From Flavobacteriia bacterium (lineage in GTDB: Bacteria; Bacteroidota; Bacteroidia; Flavobacteriales_D; Crocinitomicaceae), in NCBI GenBank assembly GCA_009924735.1, contig RFQZ01000010.1, forward strand, positions 1-64,000: a stretch of DNA of 64,000 nt, read 5' to 3'. Positions 34,519 through 42,276 of this stretch are shown in pieces (the stretch's first letter is position 1; every line of letters starts with the position of its first letter). The notes beneath the pieces are model-generated. The model saw only the letters and a program-made list of their open reading frames with translations. It was not told the origin of the DNA and did no database searches. The translations under genes and the position numbers were made by a program.

Positions 34519-35983
34519 TAATAACCGTACGCTCGTTCAAATAAACATATACGAGGTAAGCGACAGCCATTCCATTTCCCATAAAAAATAGCAAGGGATT
34601 AAAATCTTTGATCGATACTGACATGCTTTGTCTTACCAAACTGAAAACCGAATAAATCGCAATGGCTCCGCCGATGTAAATGAAAAATTTTCGTGTATCA
34701 TAAGGAATGGGATTCTTTTTTTGTCCCCAGTAATACGACAACACCATTTGGATGAAGTAGGCAAAGAAAGTTGCCCACGCACTTGCCATGTAACCGTACA
34801 TAGGTATAAATGCCAAATTGATGAGGATGGTGATGGAGGCGCCCACCAATGAGATGTAGGCCCCATATTTTGTGTTGTTACTTATTTTGTACCAAACACT
34901 TTGGTTGTAATATATACCCAAGCAGACATTAGCAAACAAGAGAATGGGGACCACCTTCAACCCAACCCAATAGGCTTCCTTTCGGATAAAAAACTTAAAC
35001 AAACCTAAATTCATCGAGACGAATAGAAAAGCAAGGCAAACCACTGCCACAAAAACATTCATAACCTTTACAAAGACAACATTTCTATCCTGGTTTTTCA
35101 TTTGCGCAAAGAAAAACGGTTCTGCAGCATAGCGATATGCCTGCAGTAAAATCGTAACCAACATTGCCAATTTATAGCAGGCACTGTAAATACCGACTTG
35201 TGAAGTTGCCTTTTCTAAGGAATCAGCTACGTTTGGGTCGTAAAGAATTTGTTTTAAAAGGATGCGGTCTAAGGTTTCGTTTATGATTCCTGCAAATCCT
35301 GCAATGACAAGGGGAAAGGAATAGAACAGCATTTGTTTCATCAATAGAAAGTCAAATTGAAAGGAAATGGTTCGGATGATGTCAGATACCAAAATCAATT
35401 TTAACGAAGAAGAAAGAATGTTAGCAATAAGGATAAATAGGATACCCTCTTCAGGTCTAGAAGGATCAAAAAAGCCGAGTAGAAAAATCAGATTAAGCAA
35501 GATGTTTAATAAAATCGAACTCATTTGTATCCAAACGAATCTTTTCGATTGGTTTTCTGCCCTAAGTTTTGCCAACGGGAGAGAGGCAATTGCATCTATG
35601 CATACAATTCCACCAATCATCATTATAAACTCGCTGTGGTCCTCATACAACATCCAGCTGGCGATGGTTGAATTCCCTACGAAAAGCAAAAGATAGAAAA
35701 GAATGTTTATGAAGACAATGGGTAGAAGACTGTTCCTAAAGACATGTTCTTTGTCGTCGCTGTTTTGAATAAATCGAAAATACGCCGTCTCCATTCCAAA
35801 AGTCAGTAGTACGACAAAAAAGGCAACGTAGGCATAAAGATCTGAGAGCACGCCATAATCTGCCGTTTTAGCGAAAACATCCGTGTACAATGGAACCAGA
35901 AGGTAATTCAACATCCGCCCAAGAATACTTGGCATTCCGTACATTGCCGTTTGACCGAACAAACGTTTTAATGGAGAGGTCAT
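34502..35983 (-). CDS. Lipopolysaccharide/polysaccharide flippase (MOP superfamily)
   Basis: Inner-membrane protein of 493 residues with 14 likely helices, of the Wzx/oligosaccharide flippase type, which moves lipid-linked glycans across the membrane. The start TSPLKRLFGQTAMYGMPSIL and FGMETAYFRF are typical of the flavobacterial group. Most helices carry the usual Pro and charged residues near the N-terminal half. There are no glycosyltransferase or polymerase genes next to it; its upstream partner is a crotonase gene whose stop overlaps its start by one base (TAATG). It converges with the ArsC-like gene. The exact glycan (LPS, lipid-linked intermediate or capsule) is unknown. Confidence 0.85.
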   Translation of the reverse strand: MTSPLKRLFGQTAMYGMPSILGRMLNYLLVPLYTDVFAKTADYGVLSDLYAYVAFFVVLLTFGMETAYFRFIQNSDDKEHVFRNSLLPIVFINILFYLLLFVGNSTIASWMLYEDHSEFIMMIGGIVCIDAIASLPLAKLRAENQSKRFVWIQMSSILLNILLNLIFLLGFFDPSRPEEGILFILIANILSSSLKLILVSDIIRTISFQFDFLLMKQMLFYSFPLVIAGFAGIINETLDRILLKQILYDPNVADSLEKATSQVGIYSACYKLAMLVTILLQAYRYAAEPFFFAQMKNQDRNVVFVKVMNVFVAVVCLAFLFVSMNLGLFKFFIRKEAYWVGLKVVPILLFANVCLGIYYNQSVWYKISNNTKYGAYISLVGASITILINLAFIPMYGYMASAWATFFAYFIQMVLSYYWGQKKNPIPYDTRKFFIYIGGAIAIYSVFSLVRQSMSVSIKDFNPLLFFMGNGMAVAYLVYVYLNERTVITKPIR

Positions 35984-36759
35984 TAATCCCTAAAGTTAGG
36001 CTTTTGTTTGCTTAAGAAGGCTTGTGTTCCTTTTGCGAAGTCCAATGTTCCAAAACACTTAGCAAATTCCTCAATTTCTACTTCAAAGCCATTTTGCATC
36101 GGATTATATCCTGAATTAACGCAACGAATTGCGGCAGATAGGGCCGAGGGACTGTTTTTAAGAATTTTTTGTGCCATTGTCTCGCAAACTGAGGTCAATT
36201 CTGTCAATGGAACGACATGGTTTACCAAGCCCCAAGCCAGCGCATCTTGCGCAGGAATCATCTCTGCAGTAAAAATCATTTCATTGGCCTTCCCTTTTCC
36301 AACCAACTGGGGCAATCTTTGTGTACCTCCATATCCCGGGATAACGCCAAGGGAGACCTCGGGAAGTCCCATTCTGGCATTTTCTGATGCAACGCGTATG
36401 TGACAAGACATGGCAAGCTCAAGACCCCCTCCTAAAGCAAAGCCATTTACGGCGGCAATGACTGGTTTTGAAAGATTCTCTATGTAATTAAATAATTTTT
36501 CTTGTCCCGAAGCGGCTAATTCCCCTCCTTGCGCAATGGTGAATTCAGAAAACTCTTTGATGTCTGCCCCTGCGACGAAAGACTTTTCTCCACTTCCTGT
36601 AAGGATGATTACGCCAATTTGTGCATTTTCATTTAACGATGAAAAAGCGTTGTGTAATTCTTGGATGGTCTCTTTGTTTAAGGCATTTAAAAAAGAGGGT
36701 CTGTTGATGGTTACCCAAGCAATTTGGTCCTTTTCCTCAACTAAAATATTCGTATACAT
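35983..36759 (-). CDS. Enoyl-CoA hydratase/isomerase (crotonase)
   Basis: Crotonase-family enzyme of about 258 residues, hydrating trans-2-enoyl-CoA (or crotonyl-CoA). It contains VTINRPSFLNALN, the first oxyanion-hole segment SFVAGADIKEF, the second GFALGGGLELAMSC with the catalytic Glu region MGLPEVSLGVIPGYGG, and a C-terminal KQKPNF end. The start is uncertain: MAMYTNILVEE offers Met at 36765 and 36759. I use the latter because NILVEEKDQIAWV matches the family N-terminus; the track's TTG at 36792 adds 11 residues. A TACCTTTA box (36779-36786 minus strand) lies upstream. A role in fatty acid or amino acid breakdown is inferred; the flippase follows in the same operon, without functional link. 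Confidence 0.88.
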   Translation of the reverse strand: MYTNILVEEKDQIAWVTINRPSFLNALNKETIQELHNAFSSLNENAQIGVIILTGSGEKSFVAGADIKEFSEFTIAQGGELAASGQEKLFNYIENLSKPVIAAVNGFALGGGLELAMSCHIRVASENARMGLPEVSLGVIPGYGGTQRLPQLVGKGKANEMIFTAEMIPAQDALAWGLVNHVVPLTELTSVCETMAQKILKNSPSALSAAIRCVNSGYNPMQNGFEVEIEEFAKCFGTLDFAKGTQAFLSKQKPNFRD

Positions 36760-36960
36760 GGCCATAAAATTTGAATGATAAAGGTAATCCAATTTCTTTT
36801 AACCCCGATCAACCCACCCATTTCTATTCAATAAACGACAACAAACGAAAGACATTCGAAAGTAAGTGGAATTTTACCGATTCAATGAAAGTGCCTGATA
36901 GAATTTTGCGGTGTGATTTGGTGACAACGAACCGATCATTTAACCTTAATAACTTAAAAA

Positions 36961-37314
36961 ATGAATACGTTAAAAAACAAGATCAATTTAATTGGCAGAT
37001 TGGGTGTGCAGCCTGAAATTATGAACTTTGATTCAGGCAGAAAGCTCGCCCGATTCACCCTAGCCACCACAGAAAGGTATAAAAACAAGCAAGGTGAATG
37101 GCAAGAGGAGGTAAGCTGGCATGTAATTAACACCTGGGGAAAAACAGCAGAACGCGTAGAGAAAATCCTACAAAAAGGACAAGAAATTCTATTGGAAGGA
37201 AAGCTTGTGTCTCAAAACTATAAAACATCAGAAGGGGTAAAAAGAAATGCCATCATCATTGAAGCGAGTGAATTTATTTTGTTAAATAAACCCTCCACGG
37301 AGGCAAAAAAATAA
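36961..37314 (+). CDS. SSB-like protein 1 (no acidic tail)
   Basis: Single OB-fold protein of 117 residues in the bacterial SSB family. It opens LKNKINLIGRLGVQPEI and contains RFTLATTERYKN, VSWHVINTWGKTAERV and GQEILLEGKLVSQNY, the usual strands of the DNA-binding fold, with conserved aromatic positions. It ends in EFILLNKPSTEAKK. There is no glycine-rich linker and no acidic DDDIPF-type tail, which in housekeeping SSB recruits partner proteins. It is the first of three tandem related genes; SSB2 follows after 10 bases with an AAAGGA ribosome binding site. The short track ORF 36771-37016 across its start is not real. Housekeeping ssb is probably elsewhere. Confidence 0.82.
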   Translation: MNTLKNKINLIGRLGVQPEIMNFDSGRKLARFTLATTERYKNKQGEWQEEVSWHVINTWGKTAERVEKILQKGQEILLEGKLVSQNYKTSEGVKRNAIIIEASEFILLNKPSTEAKK

Positions 37315-37324
37315 TATTAAAGGA

Positions 37325-37636
37325 ATGAATTACGTTACACTCATCGGAAAAATGGCAACAAATCCTGTTTTTACAACCACCTCCAAAGGCATGAATTTAG
37401 CACGTTTCAAATTGGTTACCATTGACAAAACAGTCAACCAAGAAGGTAAAGTCAAAAGTAAAATTGAAAAGCACGAATTGTTCGCTTGGGGAAAGTGGGA
37501 ACAAGTTTTAAGAGCCTATGGGACGGAGGGGCTGCAGCTTGCCATCGAAGGAAAATTGGTTTATCGATTCTGTTCTAACCAAGGAAAACCCATAAAAATA
37601 GCTGAAGTAGAAGTAAATGATCTGATCATTATGTAA
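37325..37636 (+). CDS. SSB-like protein 2 (no acidic tail)
   Basis: Second OB-fold SSB-like protein, 103 residues, more divergent than its neighbours. It begins MNYVTLIGKMATNPVF and contains ARFKLVTIDKTV, HELFAWGKWEQVL and GLQLAIEGKLVYRF. The middle FAWGKW strand and LAIEGKL loop are SSB-like, but the typical SSB Thr/Asn-rich turn is replaced. It ends EVEVNDLIIM, with no tail. AAAGGA precedes the ATG. The gene is one of few in the window with a recognisable Shine-Dalgarno sequence. It is separated from SSB3 by 70 bases that hold a 9-bp inverted repeat. Confidence 0.75.
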   Translation: MNYVTLIGKMATNPVFTTTSKGMNLARFKLVTIDKTVNQEGKVKSKIEKHELFAWGKWEQVLRAYGTEGLQLAIEGKLVYRFCSNQGKPIKIAEVEVNDLIIM

Positions 37637-37645
37637 AACCAACGA

Positions 37646-37686
37646 GGGTTGTCCAAAATGTGCACCTCGAATTATCCGGACAACCC
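37646..37686. repeat. Perfect 9-bp inverted repeat between SSB-like genes 2 and 3
   Basis: GGGTTGTCC (37646-37654) and GGACAACCC (37678-37686) are perfect complements around a 23-base loop, with no T run. It is in the 70-base gap before SSB3. The lack of a U tract makes an intrinsic terminator unlikely. It could be an RNA hairpin that tunes SSB3 expression, an operator, or a structured single-strand site bound by the SSB proteins themselves. Function is inferred. Confidence 0.5.
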
Positions 37687-37706
37687 CACACTATAAATCA
37701 AAAACC

Positions 37707-38024
37707 ATGAATAATTATGTAACCATCGTCGGGAGTATATCCCGAAATCCGAAAATAACGGAATTTGAAAACGGAAATAAGGTCGCCCGTTTCGCCATTA
37801 CAACCCCTAAAGTTTATAGAAAAAACGACGGGAAGTATACTTCTAAACTAGATTGGCATCGTGTCTTTGCCTGGGGCAATATGGCCTCGTTTGTGCATGA
37901 AAATGCGGAACTGGGTAAAAAAGTCGCCATACATGGAAGAGTTGTTCAACGTACCTACCTAGACAAGGAAGGGAAGAAACAGAGCCTTACCGAATTAGAG
38001 CTTCGTCAAATTATTGGTTTGTAA
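37707..38024 (+). CDS. SSB-like protein 3 (no acidic tail)
   Basis: Third OB-fold SSB-like protein, 105 residues, closer to canonical SSB: MNNYVTIVGSISRNPKI, VARFAITTPKVYRKNDG, LDWHRVFAWGNMASFV, LGKKVAIHGRVVQRTYLDKEG and LTELELRQIIGL. Again there is no Gly-rich linker or acidic tail. The WHRVFAWG segment is the clearest SSB signature of the three. The gene is followed by a strong terminator, so the three SSB-like genes form one transcription unit. Short, tail-less SSBs occur in plasmids, phages and competence systems. No phage or plasmid genes surround these, and comF lies 20 kb away, so I cannot assign a system. Confidence 0.8.
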   Translation: MNNYVTIVGSISRNPKITEFENGNKVARFAITTPKVYRKNDGKYTSKLDWHRVFAWGNMASFVHENAELGKKVAIHGRVVQRTYLDKEGKKQSLTELELRQIIGL

Positions 38025-38030
38025 TACATT

Positions 38031-38053
38031 AGCCCGGGCAACCGGGCTTTTTT
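38031..38053 (+). terminator. Intrinsic terminator after the SSB-like genes
   Basis: GCCCGG/CCGGGC 6-bp stem, extended by A-T, with GCAA loop and six T. The core CCGGGCAACCGG equals that of the terminator at 25964, and both run straight into TTTTATGG. Confidence 0.9.
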
Positions 38054-38076
38054 ATGGCCCCTAGAAATAATATAGG

Positions 38077-38084
38077 TATGTTTG
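38077..38084 (+). promoter_or_regulatory. Promoter -7 element TATGTTTG
   Basis: Perfect TAnnTTTG match in the gap after the SSB terminator. It ends 14 bases before the TTG start at 38099 and separates the small membrane-anchored protein gene from the SSB unit. Confidence 0.5.
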
Positions 38085-38098
38085 AGAAAATTTAAGAT

Positions 38099-38614
38099 TT
38101 GAAACAAAGAAACGCTATAATTTTAGGAACAATCCTCTTGCTTATAGGTTTAGTCTTTAACCGTTGCGGTGAAGAAACAGACCAACGAAAGGCATTTGTG
38201 GACGCAAGGTCCTACAATGATTTCATCACAAAAGAAGTGGTTAAAATTGATTCTTTATACCTCCAAGCGATGATGTACCAAAATGAAAAAGTAAGCAGGG
38301 AAAAGACCAAAACCTTAGCAAAGCAAACTGCCATTTCGTTACGACGGCTCAACATTCAGCCCTTTAAAGGTGACAGTACTTTGTGCGTTGCTGCGAAAAA
38401 ATTCATTTTACATTTTAACCGAATTACCGAAAAAACGATGCCCGAATTCTTTCATCTTTGCTATTCGATGTGCCAAAAGGATGCGTTTTCTAAAAGAGCG
38501 TCCCAAATAAACCTTTCAGCAACCTATTTAGACGATGAATATGGCAAACAGTGGAAGGAACTCAGTGCAACACAAAGAAACTTTTCTAAAAAGTTTAACC
38601 TCAAACTTAAATAG
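38099..38614 (+). CDS. Small membrane-anchored periplasmic protein, unknown function
   Basis: A 171-residue protein with an N-terminal hydrophobic segment (NAIILGTILLLIGLVFNRCG) and a mainly helical, charged domain. The cysteine follows a hydrophobic stretch, but the residues before it (FNRC) do not fit a standard lipobox, so a lipoprotein is only possible. Three further cysteines are present. I do not recognise a family. The start is a TTG at 38099, since no in-frame ATG or GTG lies upstream after the promoter box; a downstream start would lose the membrane segment. It has its own promoter element and converges with the second Wzi/RemB-like gene with only five bases between. Proximity to the SSB trio may be fortuitous. 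Confidence 0.55.
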   Translation: MKQRNAIILGTILLLIGLVFNRCGEETDQRKAFVDARSYNDFITKEVVKIDSLYLQAMMYQNEKVSREKTKTLAKQTAISLRRLNIQPFKGDSTLCVAAKKFILHFNRITEKTMPEFFHLCYSMCQKDAFSKRASQINLSATYLDDEYGKQWKELSATQRNFSKKFNLKLK

Positions 38615-38619
38615 AAACT

Positions 38620-40011
38620 TTAATAATTTCTATAATCATTCCAAAGAAAGGTTCGAATCCCGATGAGGGGGGACAGAGTGAAGCTTGAACCCAATGAGTT
38701 TTTCGAGGCCCGCAGAAGAATTTCAGCAAATATTCCAAGGTTTTCAAATCGTTTGAATTGATACCCCAGTTGTAATTGGACATGTATAAAACGGGTGCTC
38801 ACCCCCTGGAAAAAGTACACATTGTAATCTTGCGGTCGCGTTGTATACGGAAGTAAAATGTTGTTCCCATAATTAATGAAGGTGGAATCAACTCCTTTTT
38901 GCCCCACGATAACTGTGGCATTGTAAAAAACAGATTTATACGTTCCTTTTGACTCGAGCAATCCTTCCAGAAAATTAGACCCCATCGGATGGGCAAGCGC
39001 CATGGAACCGTGACTATAACTTAGTTGATCCCCAATATGGGAATACGTATATGGACGTACACCGTTCGTTTCTATACGGTAAAACATTTTCCATTTCCCC
39101 TTGTTTGTGGCGATTTTGTATCCAAGTTGAAAGCCATATTTATTTCCCCAATAGTGGCTATTGTTTTTTAACGCAGAAAGTAAAAACTCATCTAAAACGA
39201 ATTGTGAATACATCAATCCCTTGCCGATTTTCACCGTACCACCTATTCCCATAATCACATTATCCCCAGAGCCAATGGCATATTCCTTAGGACGAATGAA
39301 GGCCAGGGGATTTAAATAGGAGACCTCAAACGGTCGGTTAGAAAGGGTGTCGTGGGAATTAAACACAACGGATTCAAAGAATTGAAAATGAATGCTTTTT
39401 GTGATTTTCCAATCTAAAAAATGCGAAAAATTGAATTTATATTGGAAAGAGGTCGTTTTTAACAGCAGCGCCATTGCCTGATACCTAAGGGGGCCAGCAC
39501 TAAATTTTGTGGAAACAAAAGGACAGGAACGTCCATAATCCGAAAGAAAAAGGGAGCGAAGCCCTTCACCATAAAAATTTCGGTCCCAGCCCATCTGTAC
39601 ATTTAAATAGGTATTTGGTTGGTAGCTAAAGCGGACCATTGGGTCTATCGAAAAACGGGATTTTTTAACAAGCCAATCATTTTGATGGTATAAACTGTCA
39701 AAGGGTGAAAAACCGGCAAGAAACCCTGCCCGAAGGCATCTTTTTTTTGAAGACCTGTAGAAGTTGATTCCCCCTCGTCCTTTATACACAAAGGCGCTTG
39801 TGCCTCCCCCAACCACATCTACCAAAGGAACCAATCCCGATTTTGTTGTGATTTGTTGCAATGGACCTGTAACGGGATAGATAATGGCAGGGGTGCTCGC
39901 AAGGAGGGTGTCCCCGGGAAGGTCTTTGACCAAATAGCCAATGTGGGTTTGCGCATTAAAGCCATAGCTTGCGAAGAGAATTGCAATAAAAAACAAATTT
40001 TTAATATGCAT
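38620..40011 (-). CDS. Wzi/RemB-like outer-membrane barrel protein (copy 2)
   Basis: Outer-membrane beta-barrel, 463 residues from ATG 40011, with signal peptide (MHIKNLFFIAILFASYGFNAQ). The landmark is GWDRNFYGEGLRSLFLSDYG with SCPFVSTKFSAG, resembling the core of capsule-assembly Wzi proteins and of gliding motility protein RemB (GxnxxGDGYRSLLLSD). The rest alternates aromatic strands and ends TLSPLIGIRTFLW. Wzi anchors capsule and RemB supports gliding adhesin movement; I cannot choose. It is the last gene of the long minus-strand block, overlapping the previous barrel by 11 bases. Its converging neighbour is a small membrane protein. The track start (TTG at 40023) is four codons too early. 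Confidence 0.7.
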   Translation of the reverse strand: MHIKNLFFIAILFASYGFNAQTHIGYLVKDLPGDTLLASTPAIIYPVTGPLQQITTKSGLVPLVDVVGGGTSAFVYKGRGGINFYRSSKKRCLRAGFLAGFSPFDSLYHQNDWLVKKSRFSIDPMVRFSYQPNTYLNVQMGWDRNFYGEGLRSLFLSDYGRSCPFVSTKFSAGPLRYQAMALLLKTTSFQYKFNFSHFLDWKITKSIHFQFFESVVFNSHDTLSNRPFEVSYLNPLAFIRPKEYAIGSGDNVIMGIGGTVKIGKGLMYSQFVLDEFLLSALKNNSHYWGNKYGFQLGYKIATNKGKWKMFYRIETNGVRPYTYSHIGDQLSYSHGSMALAHPMGSNFLEGLLESKGTYKSVFYNATVIVGQKGVDSTFINYGNNILLPYTTRPQDYNVYFFQGVSTRFIHVQLQLGYQFKRFENLGIFAEILLRASKNSLGSSFTLSPLIGIRTFLWNDYRNY

Positions 40012-41482
40012 TGTGGGATTCAAATAGTTTTGTTTTTAACCCAAAGTTCAAGATTGAATTCGTAACAGTGCCAGGGGCATTTCTCCAACCATAGGAAGTA
40101 AAAACTTGCAGATTGCTCATTTGATTGACCACAAAACCAAGCTCCACAACACTTTGAAAGACGGTTTCAAAATCGTTCACATACGAAGGTTGCAACAGAA
40201 TTTGCTCCGGTGACCCAACAGAAAAGACATGGGTAAAACTTGAGAGCGTCCATCTATGATAATTCATCATCAGGATAAAAACACCCTCTTTTGTACCATT
40301 CCCCAAAAGACTTCCCATTGGGAGATTGGCATTGCTAAAAGCCAAGTCAAAGGAATTTCCATACAAGGATTCACCCGTGTAATTGAATTCTGAAGCAATG
40401 GTTAGGTTCAACAAGGGTTTGTGTAATGCGTGGCATTTCACGCCCAACTGCGCACCCTGTCCCTTGGCTTGAAATCCCCGCGAAACACATTGCCCATAAA
40501 CAGAGAAGAAGGTATTGATGGAAGTTTGGAAAGTCATCCCAAACATAGGTTTTGAAGCATTTGCATTTTTGAACGCGTCCATGCCCGCAATGGGAATCCA
40601 AAAAAGGGAACTAACCGGTTGATTTCGAACCACGCTTCCCATGGACCAAATGTTTTGGTAGAAAAATCCAAAGGAGGATTTAGGTGTTTGAAAAGTCAAT
40701 AATTGTAAGGAATACGCTTTTGAATAATAATTACTTTCCACACCGGAATAGTAGGGTTTACGTATCAGGTCGAACAAGGCCCCTCTGAGGGTTAACAACT
40801 GCCAATGTTTAGAAATCCGAAGTTGAAAGCCCAGATGTGGAAAGTTCCCAACATCTGACAAGGCGAGCCCCCTATACCCATCACCTAAAAACAGAGAGCC
40901 ATTTCCACCGATAAATGACACCGATTCATTCGGGGAATAGGACATTTCACCGCGCGCATATGCAAAATCGAATGCTTGAGAGAGAAAGGGTTTGGTTCTA
41001 GCGGCACCGGGAATAAACCCATTTTGTTGGTTGAATCCATTGGCCGACGGATAGAATTCCCCATGACTTTTGATAAATTTTGTTTCATAGGTTGAAAACC
41101 TCGCTTGATTCTCACTGATTAAGGCATAGCAGTTAAATTTTTTTGTTTTTGCTAAGAATAGAATTCCTCGGGTGTTTTGAAACAACCTACCTGAATGATT
41201 GAAGTCCTTACCTCCTGAAAAATTCACAAGTGGACAAATACCTAAATGAACCCCTGTGTCTTGGTAATTTAAGAGGTAGCGCTGGTCAAATTTCCGCAAC
41301 AGTTTGTTATTTCTTGTCAAACTTTGTGTGCTGTCTAATTGTAAAAACCCATTCTTCAACGGTTGTGAAGTTGATGCGCTGGTCATTCTTGTCTCAAAAG
41401 AAGTTGCATGATACAAGGTTTGCGCAGCGCTGTTAAACGCATAGAGCAGACAGAGCACCCATAAATACTTGGGGTTTGTCAT
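40001..41482 (-). CDS. Wzi/RemB-like outer-membrane barrel protein (copy 1)
   Basis: Second protein of the same kind, 493 residues, with signal peptide (TNPKYLWVLCLLYAFNSAAQ). Landmark: GGNGSLFLGDGYRGLALSDVG, then PHLGFQLRI, as in Wzi/RemB proteins. The two barrels share architecture but little identity, so they are old paralogues. Starts by ATGA overlap with cysQ and overlaps copy 2 by 11 bases, so all are translationally coupled. The PAP phosphatase link is odd; sulfated or acylated surface glycans could connect them, but this is speculation. No GLD genes are present. Confidence is moderate for the barrel, low for the RemB name. Confidence 0.7.
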   Translation of the reverse strand: MTNPKYLWVLCLLYAFNSAAQTLYHATSFETRMTSASTSQPLKNGFLQLDSTQSLTRNNKLLRKFDQRYLLNYQDTGVHLGICPLVNFSGGKDFNHSGRLFQNTRGILFLAKTKKFNCYALISENQARFSTYETKFIKSHGEFYPSANGFNQQNGFIPGAARTKPFLSQAFDFAYARGEMSYSPNESVSFIGGNGSLFLGDGYRGLALSDVGNFPHLGFQLRISKHWQLLTLRGALFDLIRKPYYSGVESNYYSKAYSLQLLTFQTPKSSFGFFYQNIWSMGSVVRNQPVSSLFWIPIAGMDAFKNANASKPMFGMTFQTSINTFFSVYGQCVSRGFQAKGQGAQLGVKCHALHKPLLNLTIASEFNYTGESLYGNSFDLAFSNANLPMGSLLGNGTKEGVFILMMNYHRWTLSSFTHVFSVGSPEQILLQPSYVNDFETVFQSVVELGFVVNQMSNLQVFTSYGWRNAPGTVTNSILNFGLKTKLFESHNAY

Positions 41483-42276
41483 AGCGTTGGGAAAGAATGA
41501 ATTTTTGCGACAAAAGCGGGGTTAACGAGTTCTTCTTTATTGTAGGACAAAGGAGACCCATTGTCAAAGTTGATAACTTCACCCCCAACAGCTTCGAGTA
41601 AAGCTTGACCTGCGGCAATGTCCCATTCCATGGTCGGTGAAAACCTTGGGTAAATTTGTGCATCTCCTAATACCAGGTCAATGAATTTTAGCGATGATCC
41701 CCGTTGGATAAATTGAAGATTGGAATCAGCCCCTTTGAGGGTTTGAATCATGGTTGAAACGGCCTCTGAATGGTGACTTTTCGAACCAATCATTCTAAGG
41801 GGGTAGTCAAACGGTTTTGGCACAATCAAAGGCCATGTTTTCGCGGAGTCAAAATCTGAAAAAGAAATGTAAAAAACACCAAGGCCCTTGCCTCCAAACA
41901 TTACACGTTGGGAAACGGGCGCTGCAATAATGCCAAAAATCGGTTTGTCTTTTTCAATAAGGGCAATGTTTACGGCGAATTCACCATTTTTCTGTACAAA
42001 CTCTTTGGTGCCGTCCAGCGGATCAACGCACCACCAATGCGCCCAGTTTTTACGAACGGAAAACGATGCGTTTTCACTTTCCTCGTCAACAATGGGGTGC
42101 GGTGTTTTATTGAGATAGGAACGAATGGTTTGCGAGGAACGTAAGTCTGCTTCCGTTAGGGGAGAAGAATCTGATTTGGTAAAAGTTTCGAACGGTGTAT
42201 TATAAATTTCCATGATGGCATTTGCGGCATGAATACTGGCTTGAATGGCCAAATGATATTCAGACGGAAGCCTCAT
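41479..42276 (-). CDS. cysQ: 3'(2'),5'-bisphosphate nucleotidase (CysQ)
   Basis: Inositol-monophosphatase-superfamily enzyme of 265 residues that removes the 3'-phosphate of PAP (and PAPS), clearing a by-product of sulfate activation and sulfotransferases. Signatures: EES in the metal site, WCVDPLDGTKEF and, near the C-terminus, EWDIAAGQALLEAVGG. The start at ATG 42276 is supported by the ATGA overlap with scoB; the track ORF is 62 codons longer and translates scoB DNA in another frame. The N-terminus YHLAIQASIHAANAI is normal for CysQ. No cysDNCH genes are visible. Confidence 0.88.
   Translation of the reverse strand: MRLPSEYHLAIQASIHAANAIMEIYNTPFETFTKSDSSPLTEADLRSSQTIRSYLNKTPHPIVDEESENASFSVRKNWAHWWCVDPLDGTKEFVQKNGEFAVNIALIEKDKPIFGIIAAPVSQRVMFGGKGLGVFYISFSDFDSAKTWPLIVPKPFDYPLRMIGSKSHHSEAVSTMIQTLKGADSNLQFIQRGSSLKFIDLVLGDAQIYPRFSPTMEWDIAAGQALLEAVGGEVINFDNGSPLSYNKEELVNPAFVAKIHSFPTL

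Noticed and set aside
36771-37016. Track ORF of 81 residues before SSB1
   Set aside because: It overlaps the crotonase start and SSB1 in another frame and has no recognisable protein features.
38140-38175. Lipobox in the small protein after the SSB genes
   Set aside because: The residues preceding Cys (FNRC) do not fit [LVI][ASTVI][GAS]C, so lipoprotein status is not claimed.
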